A stretch of DNA of 64,000 bases from Acheta domesticus (Eukaryota; Arthropoda; Insecta; Orthoptera; Gryllidae), in the NCBI GenBank assembly GCA_031308135.1, contig JAHLJT010008756.1, forward strand, positions 134,556,949 through 134,620,948, in the 5' to 3' direction. The notes under the pieces are model-generated. The model made no database searches. It was not told where the DNA came from and worked only from the letters and a program-made list of their open reading frames with translations. The position numbers were made by a program, and so were the translations under genes. Below are positions 44,761 to 55,049 of this stretch, one piece after another. How positions within the stretch are numbered: position 1 is the stretch's first letter; every line of letters begins with the position of its first letter.

Positions 44761-45130
44761 TCCTGAAACGCACTGTATTCAAGACGTAGTATCTACTTTA
44801 TTAGGACCCAAATCTTTATGAATCTCGGTTTGTCTGAGAATAGCTGCTAATTGGACGCGTTATGCAACCTTGAAAGGCGCAATTTAGATTCTTGTCACTT
44901 CATTGCTCGAGCGCGGATGAATACAATTTCCCATTGTTTGGGAAAATGTGGGAATCTATGTTCTTAGACGTCCTTCTTGCGTAACATTTCCCCTTTTGTT
45001 ACTGCGATATTTCGTTTCCTTTCTGTCTCCATAAGCCCGGAGTCTGGATAATAAAATTGTAAATATAATATTCGCGAAATTATGCTCCAACACGCGGAAC
45101 TTGCCTCGGTAATTATGGGTGTTTGCCTGT
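44761..45130 (+). repeat. 372-bp dispersed repeat, copy 2
   Basis: Collinear with 11,152-11,523, roughly 90% identical by eye. It is bracketed by a 17-bp direct repeat GCCTGTGGCGGATYCAG (44,743-44,759 and 45,125-45,141). That sequence is also the terminus of the hAT-like family beginning at 45,126, so the bracketing may reflect hAT ends rather than a target duplication of this repeat. Confidence 0.7.
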
Positions 45131-45360
45131 GGCGGATTCAGGGGGGAAGAGGAATGCCCTCCCCAAATAGACCTAGAGTTTCCGTTTATTACCTTCCTTA
45201 AAGTTTTATTTGGCAAAATTGATTTAAATGTTCATTTGTGTTAGAATTATGTAACTATTTAAAATATAATATTGTATTGTATCAAATACACATTACAAAA
45301 ATATTATAGGATATAACAACAAATGTATATTATTTTACAAAAATCTATGATGGCCCAAAT
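45126..45360 (+). mobile_element. hAT-like MITE (CAGTGGCGGATCCAG family), 3' truncated
   Basis: CTGTGGCGGATTCAG then CCCTCCCCAAATAG, TTTCCGTTTATTACCTTC, TATTTGGCAAA, TTAGAATTATGTAA and AAAAATCTATGATGGCC follow the order of the complete element at 50,062-50,328. The right terminal repeat is missing. Confidence 0.6.
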
Positions 45361-45878
45361 ATGTATTCACATCCCAAAATTAAATTAGCACAAAGATACC
45401 AAAAAGTAAATACAAAAATATCTTCAGAAATCAAAACTATTTAAGTTATACGAGAAATGTTCTTGTTTTCATTATAATTTGCAATTATGTACCTTTAAAA
45501 ATTATTTTCTGAAAAACAACTATATCTTCTATCAGCTGATATATATTTCAGACAGGAAAAGCTTCGTTCTACATTGAGACTTGTCTGGGTCCGGAGCTTC
45601 AATCGTACGTGGTGTGCAGGCAGCAAACAGTGATCAAAAACTGCGAAACTGCGTTAATTATTTCTCGTTTCTCGCTGGCCAACAGTTGTTAAGAGAAATT
45701 CCGATGAATTTGAAACGCAGTGCAGCTTGCCACTAAGCCCGGAAGTAAGGTCAAACGTGACTCCGCATGCAGTCTCGTGTTGGTAAGTTCAGCGAAAACT
45801 GACAAAACGGATCTGATTGGGACGGTAGACCCCGAACATAACGTTGGCTGAGCGGCCGCAGCCAACGGCCGCGGACTT

Positions 45879-45901
45879 AGTTCGTGGTAACACCACGAAC
45901 T
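45879..45901. other. Perfect 10-bp stem-loop
   Basis: AGTTCGTGGT-AAC-ACCACGAACT, directly beside a second dyad in GGCCGCAGCCAACGGCCG (45,854-45,871). It lies in otherwise unassigned sequence (45,370-47,125), which also holds a CpG-rich stretch at 46,870-46,960. Function unknown. Confidence 0.6.
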
Positions 45902-45909
45902 GCTGCACG

Positions 45910-47125
45910 ATACTGCTGCAACGAATCAAACATTTTCAATAGACAGTAGGCATCATGAAAGGTATAGGCGTTCAGTTCATAGGGCAACAAATAGCAAAAT
46001 TGATACATATTAAACAGCACTCGGGTTTCACAGACACATAAGTGCAGTGCTTGGTTATATCATGTTTTTTCTTAAATGTAACAAGTAAATGAAAACAAGT
46101 TGATAATTCATTAATGCAATAAAACTAAGAATCTAGGCAATTCGTCCAGTAAAACCCCAAAATTGACAATTTTCAGGTTACATGGTCCAAAACGTACAAC
46201 TCCGTGCAGTAACCCCTAAAACGTGCAATTTCGTCCAAATTAAGGAAGTAGTAAAATAACGTCCGTTTCATGATTAAAATTTCTGTTCACGATTCATCCA
46301 ATTTCAAGATAGAAAAGAAAAGATTGAGTTACCCGAAAATCCGGTCGTAAGTTTTTATCTATGACTTCAAATCTTACGTTGTTGCCTTTTAAAGTGTACA
46401 TATTCAACCTTGTCAGAATAATTTTGCTTTGTAAAATCCGAAAGACAGGAAAATACAGGACAGTATAATTACTCCTCAGTGGAGTAACCCGACAATTTAT
46501 GTGTGATTTCTCTTCATTCAGAAATGTGACGAAAACCTATTTTAAACAAGTATTTGCGATTGGTGTAATTCACCAGCCGTTGAGCTTCGAAATGGGCACC
46601 TCGCCAGTTTCCCGGTAAAGCAATTGGTTCACGCGAAGTGTGAAATGCTGTTTTCATCAGTTCATGATTGAATTTTTTCTCGAATGAACAAAAATCACGA
46701 AACAATTAGACTTGCATTATAGGATGAGCGTTACTGGAAATACGCATTCCGGGCTAAGCGCGTTTCATTTGGTTCTTTTTGAACGTGTTCGTTGCGGACC
46801 GAACGTGTCAACGTAATCTCCGCTGTGCAGCGGATTAAGCGATAAAAGGGAGTTACATTAATCAGTTTAACTACGGCTTCCACGCCGAGCTCGCTCCCTC
46901 GCCGAATTACGAGGGCGCCATTGCACTGCGATCGCGTCCGAAGCCCGGTTCATCTTCGGGAGACGCAAATAACATGCACTAGGTAGCCGCTAAGCCTTGG
47001 GGAGTCGTGAAATTAGACATTGTACTGGATTACCTTTCTACGACTCTTGTCTGCCTCGCTCTTTTTTTTCGACTCCGTTCTGTCGTCTGCTCATTTCTGC
47101 TTTCTCCAACTCTCAGGTCGGTTTG
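45910..47125. other. Unassigned sequence
   Basis: AT-rich, with a phrase repeated twice near 46,146-46,245 (TTCGTCCAGTAAAACCCC / CGTGCAGTAACCCC). 46,860-46,970 is CpG-rich. No gene supported. Confidence 0.4.
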
Positions 47126-47129
47126 TCGA

Positions 47130-47478
47130 TTCATTTCAATGGTGCCGTATTTTCCGTGGCGAGGCTCAGGCCATGAGACCTGCTCTTCCGCCTGACCATG
47201 CAAAGTCCGCTACGCTCCTTTTATCCTCTGGTAGAGAAAGGTGGTTTCACTCGGGCGATGAAACAGGCGTTTTGAATTTTGCTCAGAGGCTACATTTAGG
47301 ATTGAGGATATTTTAGACACGGTAAATCTACAACATGGGACAGCCGGCTTTACTTCCCCTCCGAAGGTAGGCGTGCGGGGGAATTTTTTTGCCATTAAAA
47401 GATGGCTTCGATCGGGTAAGAACCCGCGAACTTGGGTAAAACAGTCCGAAACGCTAACCGTTACACCATCGGACTTGT
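47130..47478 (-). mobile_element. tRNA-derived SINE, family B
   Basis: Minus strand: GTCCGATGGTGTAACGGTTAG (tRNA-like head with A box), AAGTTCGCGGGTTC (B-box-like), CCGATCGAAGCCATC, then AAAGCCGGCTGTCCC, CGCCTGTTTCATCGCCC, GGTCAGGCGGAAGAGCAGG and GCCACGGAAAATACGG. Full length compared with 38,008-38,395. Confidence 0.7.
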
Positions 47479-47984
47479 CTGTTTGTTAACATCGGGTTTG
47501 AACATGTTATAGCTGGTTTTTATACGTATGCTACAGGAATATTGCGGGAACGGCAGAGGCACGTGACTCCGCCAGCAGTGCATCATTCGTGTCAGTAAGA
47601 TAGAATTTGTGGGTCTTCTTGCCATTCACTCTCCTTATCTCTGCCTCTCGTGGGGCATATCAGTTTTGAAGAAGACCACGATGAGGCGGTCGAATGGAAG
47701 GCAAGATAAAAAAGAAAGCAATCTCATAAGACACCTACATCTGCAGAATGTTCAAAATGTTTGCGGCGACTTTGCAAGCTTTCGGGTCACACACTTTGTC
47801 GTTTGCCGCCTCGCAATGGCTTCGTTTCGCAATTTAACAATTTGATTGCGACTGTTCAGAGAGAATGAGTACGAAATATTTGCGTGTGCGTCGAGGATTT
47901 TGGTGATCGGTCGTATGGGTCGAGTACATGTTATAACAGGCCGGTGTCAGTGTATCTTCATAACTTAAGGTCCAGTACCAACCA

Positions 47985-48197
47985 ACAAGTCGGCTAGCGA
48001 GGTTTTCCACCTCCTGGTATATCCGCCAGTGGGTTACCACGCCAGCTGGCGCAAGTTGTAGACTTCTGACTGGTCTCCGGACATGTGTGGTGACGTGGTG
48101 CTTTTAAATGTGTATGTTGTGGAGAGAAAAGGATAAGGATGAGCAAGGGACAATAGCCACCGGTCGTTCATTAGGGTATTCCTCCTAGTATTGGTGC
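47985..48197 (-). mobile_element. SINE family A copy, diverged, interrupted at 48,197
   Basis: CGGCTAGCGAGGTTTTCC, CACGCCAGCTGGCG, CGGACATGTGTGGTG, GAGAAAAGGATAAGGATGAG, GTCGTTCATTAGGG and CCTCCTAGTATTGGTGC. After two inserted MITEs (48,198-49,004) the same sequence resumes at 49,005 (CGGTGCAAGAAACCGATG) and turns into a tandem array. Confidence 0.6.
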
Positions 48198-48744
48198 AAA
48201 GGATGCGACATCCATAACGATGTTTTCAAATCGTCTATGCTTCTATAAAATTATCAATGTATTGAAACCGATGCATTTTGAACATAGATTTTTTTTTCAT
48301 TTTTAATGTTTTGTTCGTGGATGAAAGATGCCCGTAATCACAGTTTTGTTAAAATTAAGTTAAAATTAAAATAAGAAACAATAACTGATGGTAACATATC
48401 TGTTTGTATTCGATCGAAACGAACGCGGTTTGTTCTGCGTTCATCGAGCAGGCTGCCAGGATTACCAGACCATCAGGATTATCCCTTGCTCGAGATAATC
48501 CTGATGGTCTGGTATTTCCTGTATTTCGCACATGGAGAGACTGTGTGTTCAGATAAATTTCAATTATAAATTAATGAGCACGGCCGTTGTGAAATTAACG
48601 TTTGTTGATCGTTGTAATGATCTAAGTTATTAAACCAACTTTAAATCATCGATGGATTTTGGTCGATGTATTGACATCGATGTTTTGATTTTGAATATTG
48701 TTCTTTCGTAACATCGATGTTTTCTTATCGATATCCCATCACTA
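48198..48744. mobile_element. hAT MITE, ATCGAT-rich family, copy 1
   Basis: The left end AAAGGATGCGACATCC and right end (reverse complement) TAGTGATGGGATATCGAT match the termini at 54,250-54,783 and 62,921-63,461. Flanks are ATTGGTGC (48,190-48,197) and ATTGGTTA (48,745-48,752), 6 of 8. The interior is rich in ATCGATGTTTT-type words. It carries a perfect 20-bp stem (48,464-48,483 with 48,494-48,513, ACCAGACCATCAGGATTATC) around a 10-nt loop. Confidence 0.82.
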
Positions 48745-48752
48745 ATTGGTTA

Positions 48753-49004
48753 CAGGAACGGGTCCTGCCGATCATTATGGGTGAGGTTATCGTAGATTTT
48801 TGTTCCATAATAAAGATATTTATTATTATGTTGTATATTATTTATGTACTGTAGATTTGATACAATACAATATTGTTGTTTAATCAGATACATAATTGGA
48901 ACATAAATATTTAATTAAATTTTTCCAAATAAAGGAAGATAAACGAAATCTGTAGGTCTGTTGGGGGAGCCATAGGGCCCATGCCCCGTCCCTGGATCCG
49001 CCAG
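48753..49004 (-). mobile_element. hAT-like MITE (CAGTGGCGGATCCAG family), nested site
   Basis: Read on the minus strand it begins CTGGCGGATCCAGGG, runs through GGCCCTATGGC and AAATCTACGATAACC, and ends GGCAGGACCCGTTCCTG. Order and length match 50,062-50,328. Right flank CGGTGCAA (49,005-49,012). The matching left flank TGGTGCAA is found only at 48,192-48,199, on the far side of the previous MITE. This indicates that the ATCGAT-rich MITE inserted into this element's target duplication. Confidence 0.72.
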
Positions 49005-49012
49005 CGGTGCAA

Positions 49013-49450
49013 GAAACCGATGAGGGCGCGTGGCCAGTGCGGAGAACGCGGCTGCCGCGTGGCAGTGTGTGTCTGCTGTGTAGACGGGAGGAGAAGGATG
49101 AGGCAGGGGCAATGGCCAGCGGTCGTTCATTGGGGCATTTCTCCTGGTGCCGCTGCAAGAAGCCGACGAGGGCTGCCTGGCGTGTGCGGAGAATGCGGAG
49201 GCCGCGAGAGTGTAAAGGAGAGGAGACAACAAGGATGAGGGAGGGACAATGGCACGTGGTTGTTCGTGGGGGCATTTCTCCTGGTATCGCCGCAAGAAGC
49301 CGATGAGGGCTGCGTGGCGAGTGTGGAGAACGCGGCTGCCGCGTGGCAGTGTGTGTCTGCTGTGTAGAGGAGAGGAGAAGGATGTGGGAGGGATAGTGGC
49401 ACGCTGTCGTTGTTGAGGTTATTTCTCCTGGTACGAAGCCGATGAGGAGG
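49013..49450 (+). repeat. About 140-bp tandem array derived from SINE family A
   Basis: Units start at GAARCCGAYGAGG: 49,013, 49,159, 49,296 and 49,435 (spacings 146, 137, 139). Each contains GCGTGGC, GTGCGGAGAACGCGG, a GTGTGTGTCTGCTGTGTAGA stretch, GAGAAGGATG, GGGACAATGGC and ATTTCTCCTGGT. The unit equals the purine-rich portion of the SINE at 47,985-48,197, so a piece of SINE has been amplified in tandem. GC-rich sequence follows to 49,760. Confidence 0.8.
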
Positions 49451-49770
49451 GCTGCGTGGCGCGGCGCGCGGTGGGGCCGCGGCGGGCCCCCGGGGCGTGG
49501 ATGTGCGGGGCGCCTAATAGACTGTAGTATTAGCATGAAATTAGTCCCGCGTTGGGCGCGCGCCAGCGCCGCTGATGTATGAAGAGCCGGGTCTCGCCGC
49601 GCCGCGCAAGACGATGGAGCGCCTTGGGGCCGTTATAGCGCGCCCACGGGGCGGCACCCCCCCTCCCCCATCCCCTCCCCCACCCCCGTCAGTCGTCAGC
49701 GGGAATGCCCCGCCCCGCCGCGCCGCCGTTCGATACCTCACGCTCCAACGCCCTCGACCGCGACGGCTGT
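49450..49770. other. CpG-dense island
   Basis: GGGCCGCGGCGGGCCCCCGGGG then GCGCCTAATAGACTG, and a C-rich run at 49,658-49,688. Only compositional frames. Confidence 0.5.
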
Positions 49771-50061
49771 TGCAGGTGAGGACGCCTGCAGGACGTCTCG
49801 CAATAAACGGAAACCTCGGGGCAATGACATACCATGCCACAACACGTTCGTTTTGAGAAAAAATAAGGTAACGGTTTAGACATTGCATTCTACGCTTTGG
49901 GATAAAGAACATTCATTTACGTGTTACACTGCCACCTTGGGCGAATATTAAAAAAAAAAAAATCTCGATACATCCGTGCGGCGTCGAAATACACTAATAT
50001 CTCTATTTCATTAGAAATGTGGTGTAGCATTGTATTGCCTCAAGGTCTTCAAATGTTGCAC

Positions 50062-50328
50062 CAGTGGTGGTTCCAGAGGGGGAGGACATGGGGGCCATGC
50101 ATCCCCCCCTCCCCAAATGGCCAAGAGCTTTCGTTTACTACCTTCTTTTATTTGGCAAAGTTGAATTAAGTATTTATTTATGTTAGAATTGTGTAATTAT
50201 TTAAAAATTAATATCGTATAGTATCATGTGTACTACCTAAATAATATACAATATTATAGCAAATGTTTAATATTTAACAAAAATCTATGATGGCCTCCTC
50301 CAAAATGATCGGCTGGATCCGCCCCCTG
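50062..50328 (+). mobile_element. hAT MITE, complete reference copy
   Basis: The left end is CAGTGGTGGTTCCAGAGGGG and the right end, reverse-complemented, CAGGGGGCGGATCCAGCC. Target duplication TGTTGCAC (50,054-50,061) and TGTTACAC (50,329-50,336), 7 of 8. 267 bp and noncoding. It belongs to the same family as 45,126-45,360 and 48,753-49,004. Confidence 0.85.
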
Positions 50329-50339
50329 TGTTACACGCT

Positions 50340-50820
50340 TGTAGGGCATATTGAGCGGACGGACGAAGATATCACCGTTACCGAATGAACATATGGTGGG
50401 GAATCGTTTTAGTGATGTTACACAGACGTTTTCTCCGGTTATGTAGGCGTACACGTACTCGTCCTGCTCTGGTGTTTTGCAGGTGCACGCAATCGCTTTC
50501 ACTGCGGCTGAATGCTGTCCGGTGTACACTCGTGTAGCATGAGTTGCCTACCAATCAGGAGCAAATGTCACTCGTCTGACTTCCTTAGTTGAGATTTCCC
50601 ACCACATGTTGATTACCGAAAGTTATAATCTTCCACCACTTTTAGATGCTGCAGACTCTTAAAGTCGCTATTTAAAGTTTCATTAACCACTAGCCTAGTA
50701 GAAAAACATTCAAAAAATTGCTAGATTGTTTTTTTTTATTGTTTCGATTTTATTGTGGCCGGCTTAGTGGACACGGAACATTACCTGACGCGCCAGAAAA
50801 CACTATATCATCAATGAAGT
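50340..50820. other. Unassigned sequence
   Basis: Nothing recognised. A minus-strand frame (50,254-50,529) overlaps the MITE edge and is not supported. Confidence 0.4.
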
Positions 50821-50824
50821 TTAA

Positions 50825-51138
50825 CACTTTGACTGCCAGGGGATATTTCGTGAACTTTTGATTCTGGCCAAGACCACCCTCCAATTAAGTGTCCAGGCCC
50901 TGGGTGTAGGTGCTCAAAAAATTATTTCCGGCGACTCAGGGGTGCCAACCAATAACCAAAGACAAAAATCTTTTACACTTGGCCACCAGAATGAGTCACC
51001 CACTTAATTTCAATGTTGCTGTGATTGTATGTGATTCACAAGCAAAAATCCACAGCTCTGGACGTGATCGTATATGATGCACGCGGCCAGGCACAGAAAC
51101 CTACTGTGCATCACATGATGCACATGGCAGTCAAAGTG
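50825..51138. mobile_element. piggyBac-like MITE, TTAA target
   Basis: Flanked by TTAA (50,821-50,824 and 51,139-51,142), with perfect 14-bp inverted ends CACTTTGACTGCCA / TGGCAGTCAAAGTG. TTAA plus CMCTTTGACTGCC-type ends is the piggyBac signature. The interior has GTGCATCACATGATGCAC-like dyads near the right end. 314 bp with no coding capacity. Confidence 0.85.
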
Positions 51139-51149
51139 TTAATGTGAAT

Positions 51150-52670
51150 TTCGTAATGTTTCCAAATTTTATTTTATTTAAAAAATGCACTATATTTTAC
51201 CTATTAATGTTTATTTAACATTTGTAGAAACAATTACGGTTTAATTATCATACGTTTGTGAAAGAAAAGTAAACTTGCGGTCCGTTTACATAATTTTGGC
51301 ACGATCTGGGAAAACTGCGTGGACACCATACACAAACAATACGATGATTTAAAAGGTGTTCCAAGAGTAAAAATGTTTATATGCAAGCCAGCCGCGCATA
51401 TGAGGCAGAGGAATTCGTCGTAGTATTTTGCCTTTTATCTATTCGCAATAGAATGTTGTTGTTCTACTTTACATATAATAATAAAAGAGCCAAAACAATA
51501 AATCTAATATAAAACAATATATAAAATAAGGTTAGGTAACGTAATACACTCTTAATTTATTTGCAGACCGTAAAAATTACGGTACGGACCATAGGATGTC
51601 GCTTGCTGTTACATCATACTCTATTTTTTCGCTTTCGGAGCTGCCGATGGCGGATTCGGCCCCGTCTGTGCCTTTCCTTCTACTCGCGGGTCCCCTCCAC
51701 GAGTAATCATCTCGGCTGGTTCCTCAATAGCACTGGAAATGTGCACTACAACCCCCGTAACTCTTCTCCATGACATTAATTACTGTGCATTGTGAGATAA
51801 GGATATAGTATTTATAAGTAAGCAAACTAACAATTTGATTGATAAGTTGAGGCGTTGACTTGGCAAAATCACACAAATATTGAAAATGTCATTTGTGACG
51901 TATAGGAGAGTAAGAACCCATGCTGATGTCATTTTTTTTAGCAGAAATTGTTAGATTATATATTTGACGAACTTCGGCGTTAACCATAAGTGTGCGGGCT
52001 TTGGCTTTGGCAGAATAAACATTCTGGTAAAATTATTTACATGTAAGAATATTCAAAGTAGAATATATGTTTTCTTCGTAATTACTCCTCTTCTGTCTTC
52101 TTAGTTCAACTTTTCTTTGCTATTATTATTATTATTATTACTATTACTATTACTATTACTATTATTATTATCCCTTTACTCTAATCGATTCATTAGTAGG
52201 TTGTATTGAAACAGTAAGTTTGGCAAGTAATGTCATAGAATCATGATCTTGTGATTTGATTGCACGTGTTAAATGGAAGCAACTACAGTATATTCGAAGA
52301 AGAAAAAAAACAGGTACTTTTTCAGCGATTTAAAAGAAGGGAACTTCAATAATTTTCTGAAAAGAATTAAAGCACGTGGTACAATGAAGGGATGTCATAC
52401 CGTGTATCCCATCACTTGCAGCAGGAACCGATAACATGAACATTCATGCACCATCTCAAGCAAAAAATAATAAATAAGAGAGGCCGGAAGTAATTCATGG
52501 AGCTGATTGGTGCAGTTAATTTCCGTTCATCCCTCATTCGGCGAAGACACGATTAAAATAATAAACAGACAACAAACAAACAACACGTTCCAATACAAAT
52601 GCACTGCCGTAGCGCACGAAAACAAACGGTAAAAATAACATCGAAAATTGGTAATATTCACAGCAATAAT
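51150..52670. other. AT-rich sequence with microsatellite
   Basis: Contains an (ATT/ACT)n microsatellite at 52,121-52,171. Otherwise nothing recognised. Confidence 0.5.
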
Positions 52671-52726
52671 TTTAATGTTTACACGACTGTGAAGGGGTGA
52701 GCGAGAAATTGGAACATTTTTTGCAG

Positions 52727-53133
52727 TTTATGCACCGGTGTATGTACTTGGCTGAAAACAGTTGTATTTTGAGCGAATTTTGTGTTAATGGTGAGCATTC
52801 TACTGTCTTATGTTTTGATCGTCTGGATCAATGCACTTCGCAACTATTAATACTTCTAGAGCAATAATTTACTTCTTGAGCAACTGACATGTTCTCTTAT
52901 TAAGAAATGATCGTAGTCACAACCATCCAAATGCCTTCTATTTGCTCACTAGAAATAGTAAAATTTTAAAATGCACTTTTAGAGTGTTACTTCTCAAATG
53001 GGCTTAGGTGCAAACATTTTAATGTAATGGCTGTATGTGTGTATATTTTGTTTTGTGAATGCTAATTTCCGCTTTATTTTTTTCAGGTAAGGCACGAGCT
53101 AGCTACGTGGCGAATGGGAAATCATATTCTTGT
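52727..53133 (+). CDS. Possible two-exon coding segment (unrecognised)
   Basis: Putative exon 1 is 52,727-52,790 (acceptor CATTTTTTGCAG, donor AATG|GTGAGC). Putative exon 2 is 53,087-53,133 (acceptor TTTATTTTTTTCAG, donor TTGT|GTAAGT). Splicing joins codon phase 1 to 1 without a stop. The first exon encodes MHRCMYLAENSCILSEFCVN after a leading Phe, then GKARASYVANGKSYSC follows. The frame is also open upstream to 52,676 and, unspliced, downstream to about 52,865, so the splice model is not forced. Five cysteines are present. I recognise no family. It may be internal exons of a host gene or chance. Confidence 0.25.
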
Positions 53134-53139
53134 GTAAGT

Positions 53140-54240
53140 ACATTTAACAAAGTAGTTTTAGTTTTACAGTTTGCGTTAATGAGAATGATAAAAAACTGAT
53201 AAATTGCTTGAAAAATAATATTTTGAGGCGTTCATTTTCATGTCAGAATTGTAGGCGCGTGAATTGTTGAATCGATGGCGGCAATACATTTTGATTATTG
53301 GCTGCGATCTTGTGACTCAATCTTGTGGTAGGTGACGTTGGTTAGTGCTTAGACTCATAAATTTCTTCACTCATTCGCTTCATTGTCGACAGCACATATG
53401 CTGTGCATGAAAGTCTGAGATAAATAATGATGCGTCGTATACGTACAGCAGTGACATGGGCACTTCTCGTGACTGTCATTGTGATGTAAGATCGTGTTAT
53501 TTGTCAGGAACAGTAAACGAAACCAATTTACACATTTAGGATAGTTGAAACTATTTTCGACAAATACGGTAAAGACACCAATAGTGATCACTTTAAGCAG
53601 GAAAAATAAAAAAATAAGAATAGGAGGCTTCGCAATTCTTTCAAACTTGTAGAAGATGGAGCTTATATCTTCTGGTAGCGAGGTGTAGAAAGAAGTTTAT
53701 GTATTTTCCATTACATTAAGATATAGAATAATTTGAAAACATTCGTATAGTAATATTATGATATGGCAGTGTTAGTTCGTAAGATTCTCAAATCGTTCAC
53801 GGTGTAGAATAACTATTGGCTACTAGAGAATCGTCTTTGTGACCATTGGCAAAATTTTTCTATTTTCAAGTGGCCATTGCTGGATCAAAATCGGGATTTC
53901 GAAGTAAATTAATTCAATAATATAGTAAATTGGCCATTTTTATTACAGGATTAATTCAGAATAAGGTGTACTAATCGCCAATTGGAGCTTAATATTACGG
54001 ATGTTGTTGGCGACTAGTCGAAGAATGTATAGTTAAAACCACAAAAATGTTCATATTTGTGGCCAGAATTGTTGCTTTTACCTTAATTGGAGCATTGATG
54101 ATAACTCGCAGCCGGGCGTTTGGGAATATTTCCACTGGCAATAACTTGGTTGTCTCGCGGTGGAGAGTCGATTGGCCGTGATGGCTGGCGAGGGCTCGTG
54201 GGAGCTTCGAAGCGGCGCCGGCTGCCCAGCGCCGGTTGCG
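53140..54240. other. Unassigned sequence
   Basis: AT-rich to 54,060. A GC-balanced block follows at 54,100-54,249 (GGCGCCGGCTGCCCAGCGCC) next to the MITE. No gene supported. Confidence 0.4.
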
Positions 54241-54249
54241 CCTCCGCAC

Positions 54250-54783
54250 CAGCGATGCGACAGCGATAACAAAACATCCAAGTTCAAAATACATCGACTA
54301 AAAACCATCCATGTTTGTAGAATTGTTTAGTAACTTCTCGCATTAAATTCGTGTGCATTAAAATTTAATGTTCGTGTTTATAATTCGCCGTAGTACGAGA
54401 AGAAGGGGCAGACCCCACGCCCATAGCCTATTTGTTGACCAGAAAAAGGAAATACAAGGGCTTGGAGGTAATGCCCGACGAGAGAGTTTGGTAGGTAGAA
54501 GAAAAGAGTGCGTAGAAGAAGGTAGTGCAAACAGCCTACCTTTGGTTTCAACACATGAACTAACAGTATTGCCATCAGTTACTATTTGATAATTTAACTT
54601 TTATAGTATTGTGATCATGTGAATTTTTCATTCGGAAACAAAACATCGGAAAAGAAAAACCATCGATCACAAAATATCGATGTTTCAAAAAACATCAGCG
54701 TTAAATCATCGATTTTGAAAATATCTACGTTTCTACAAAAACATGGATGTTTTGAAAACATCGACATCGAGGTAGCATCTCTG
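54250..54783. mobile_element. hAT MITE, ATCGAT-rich family, copy 2
   Basis: The left end is CAGCGATGCGACAGCGATAA. The right end, reverse-complemented, is CAGAGATGCTACCTCGATGT. Target duplication CTCCGCAC (54,242-54,249) and CTCTGCAC (54,784-54,791), 7 of 8. Subterminal regions are full of ACATCGATGTTT-like palindromes. Mid-element words CGCATTAAATTCGTGTGCA and TTAAAATTTAATG recur at 63,041-63,072. Confidence 0.85.
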
Positions 54784-55049
54784 CTCTGCACACTCCGGCC
54801 CCTGCATGTGACACTGCCCCCGCACTTCACCCGTGTTAGGTATACGCGAGCTATGAAAGGGGGAATAGTTGGTTATACGCGAGACATGGCAAAAGAAGAG
54901 ACAGGCGATTCTATGTAACCCGTAACTATTGATAGCTTGTTTTCTTGATGAAGCAAAAAGTTTTATAACGAATCTGTGCAATATATTAAGTTCTTCAAAA
55001 ATATTAAAGTCCGTCACATGTCGATTGTTTACTTTGGAATCCGAACCTC

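Noticed and set aside
49013..49450. CRISPR-like array
   Set aside because: Units are about 140 bp and repeated along their whole length with no unique spacers. The DNA is clearly eukaryotic and the unit derives from a SINE.
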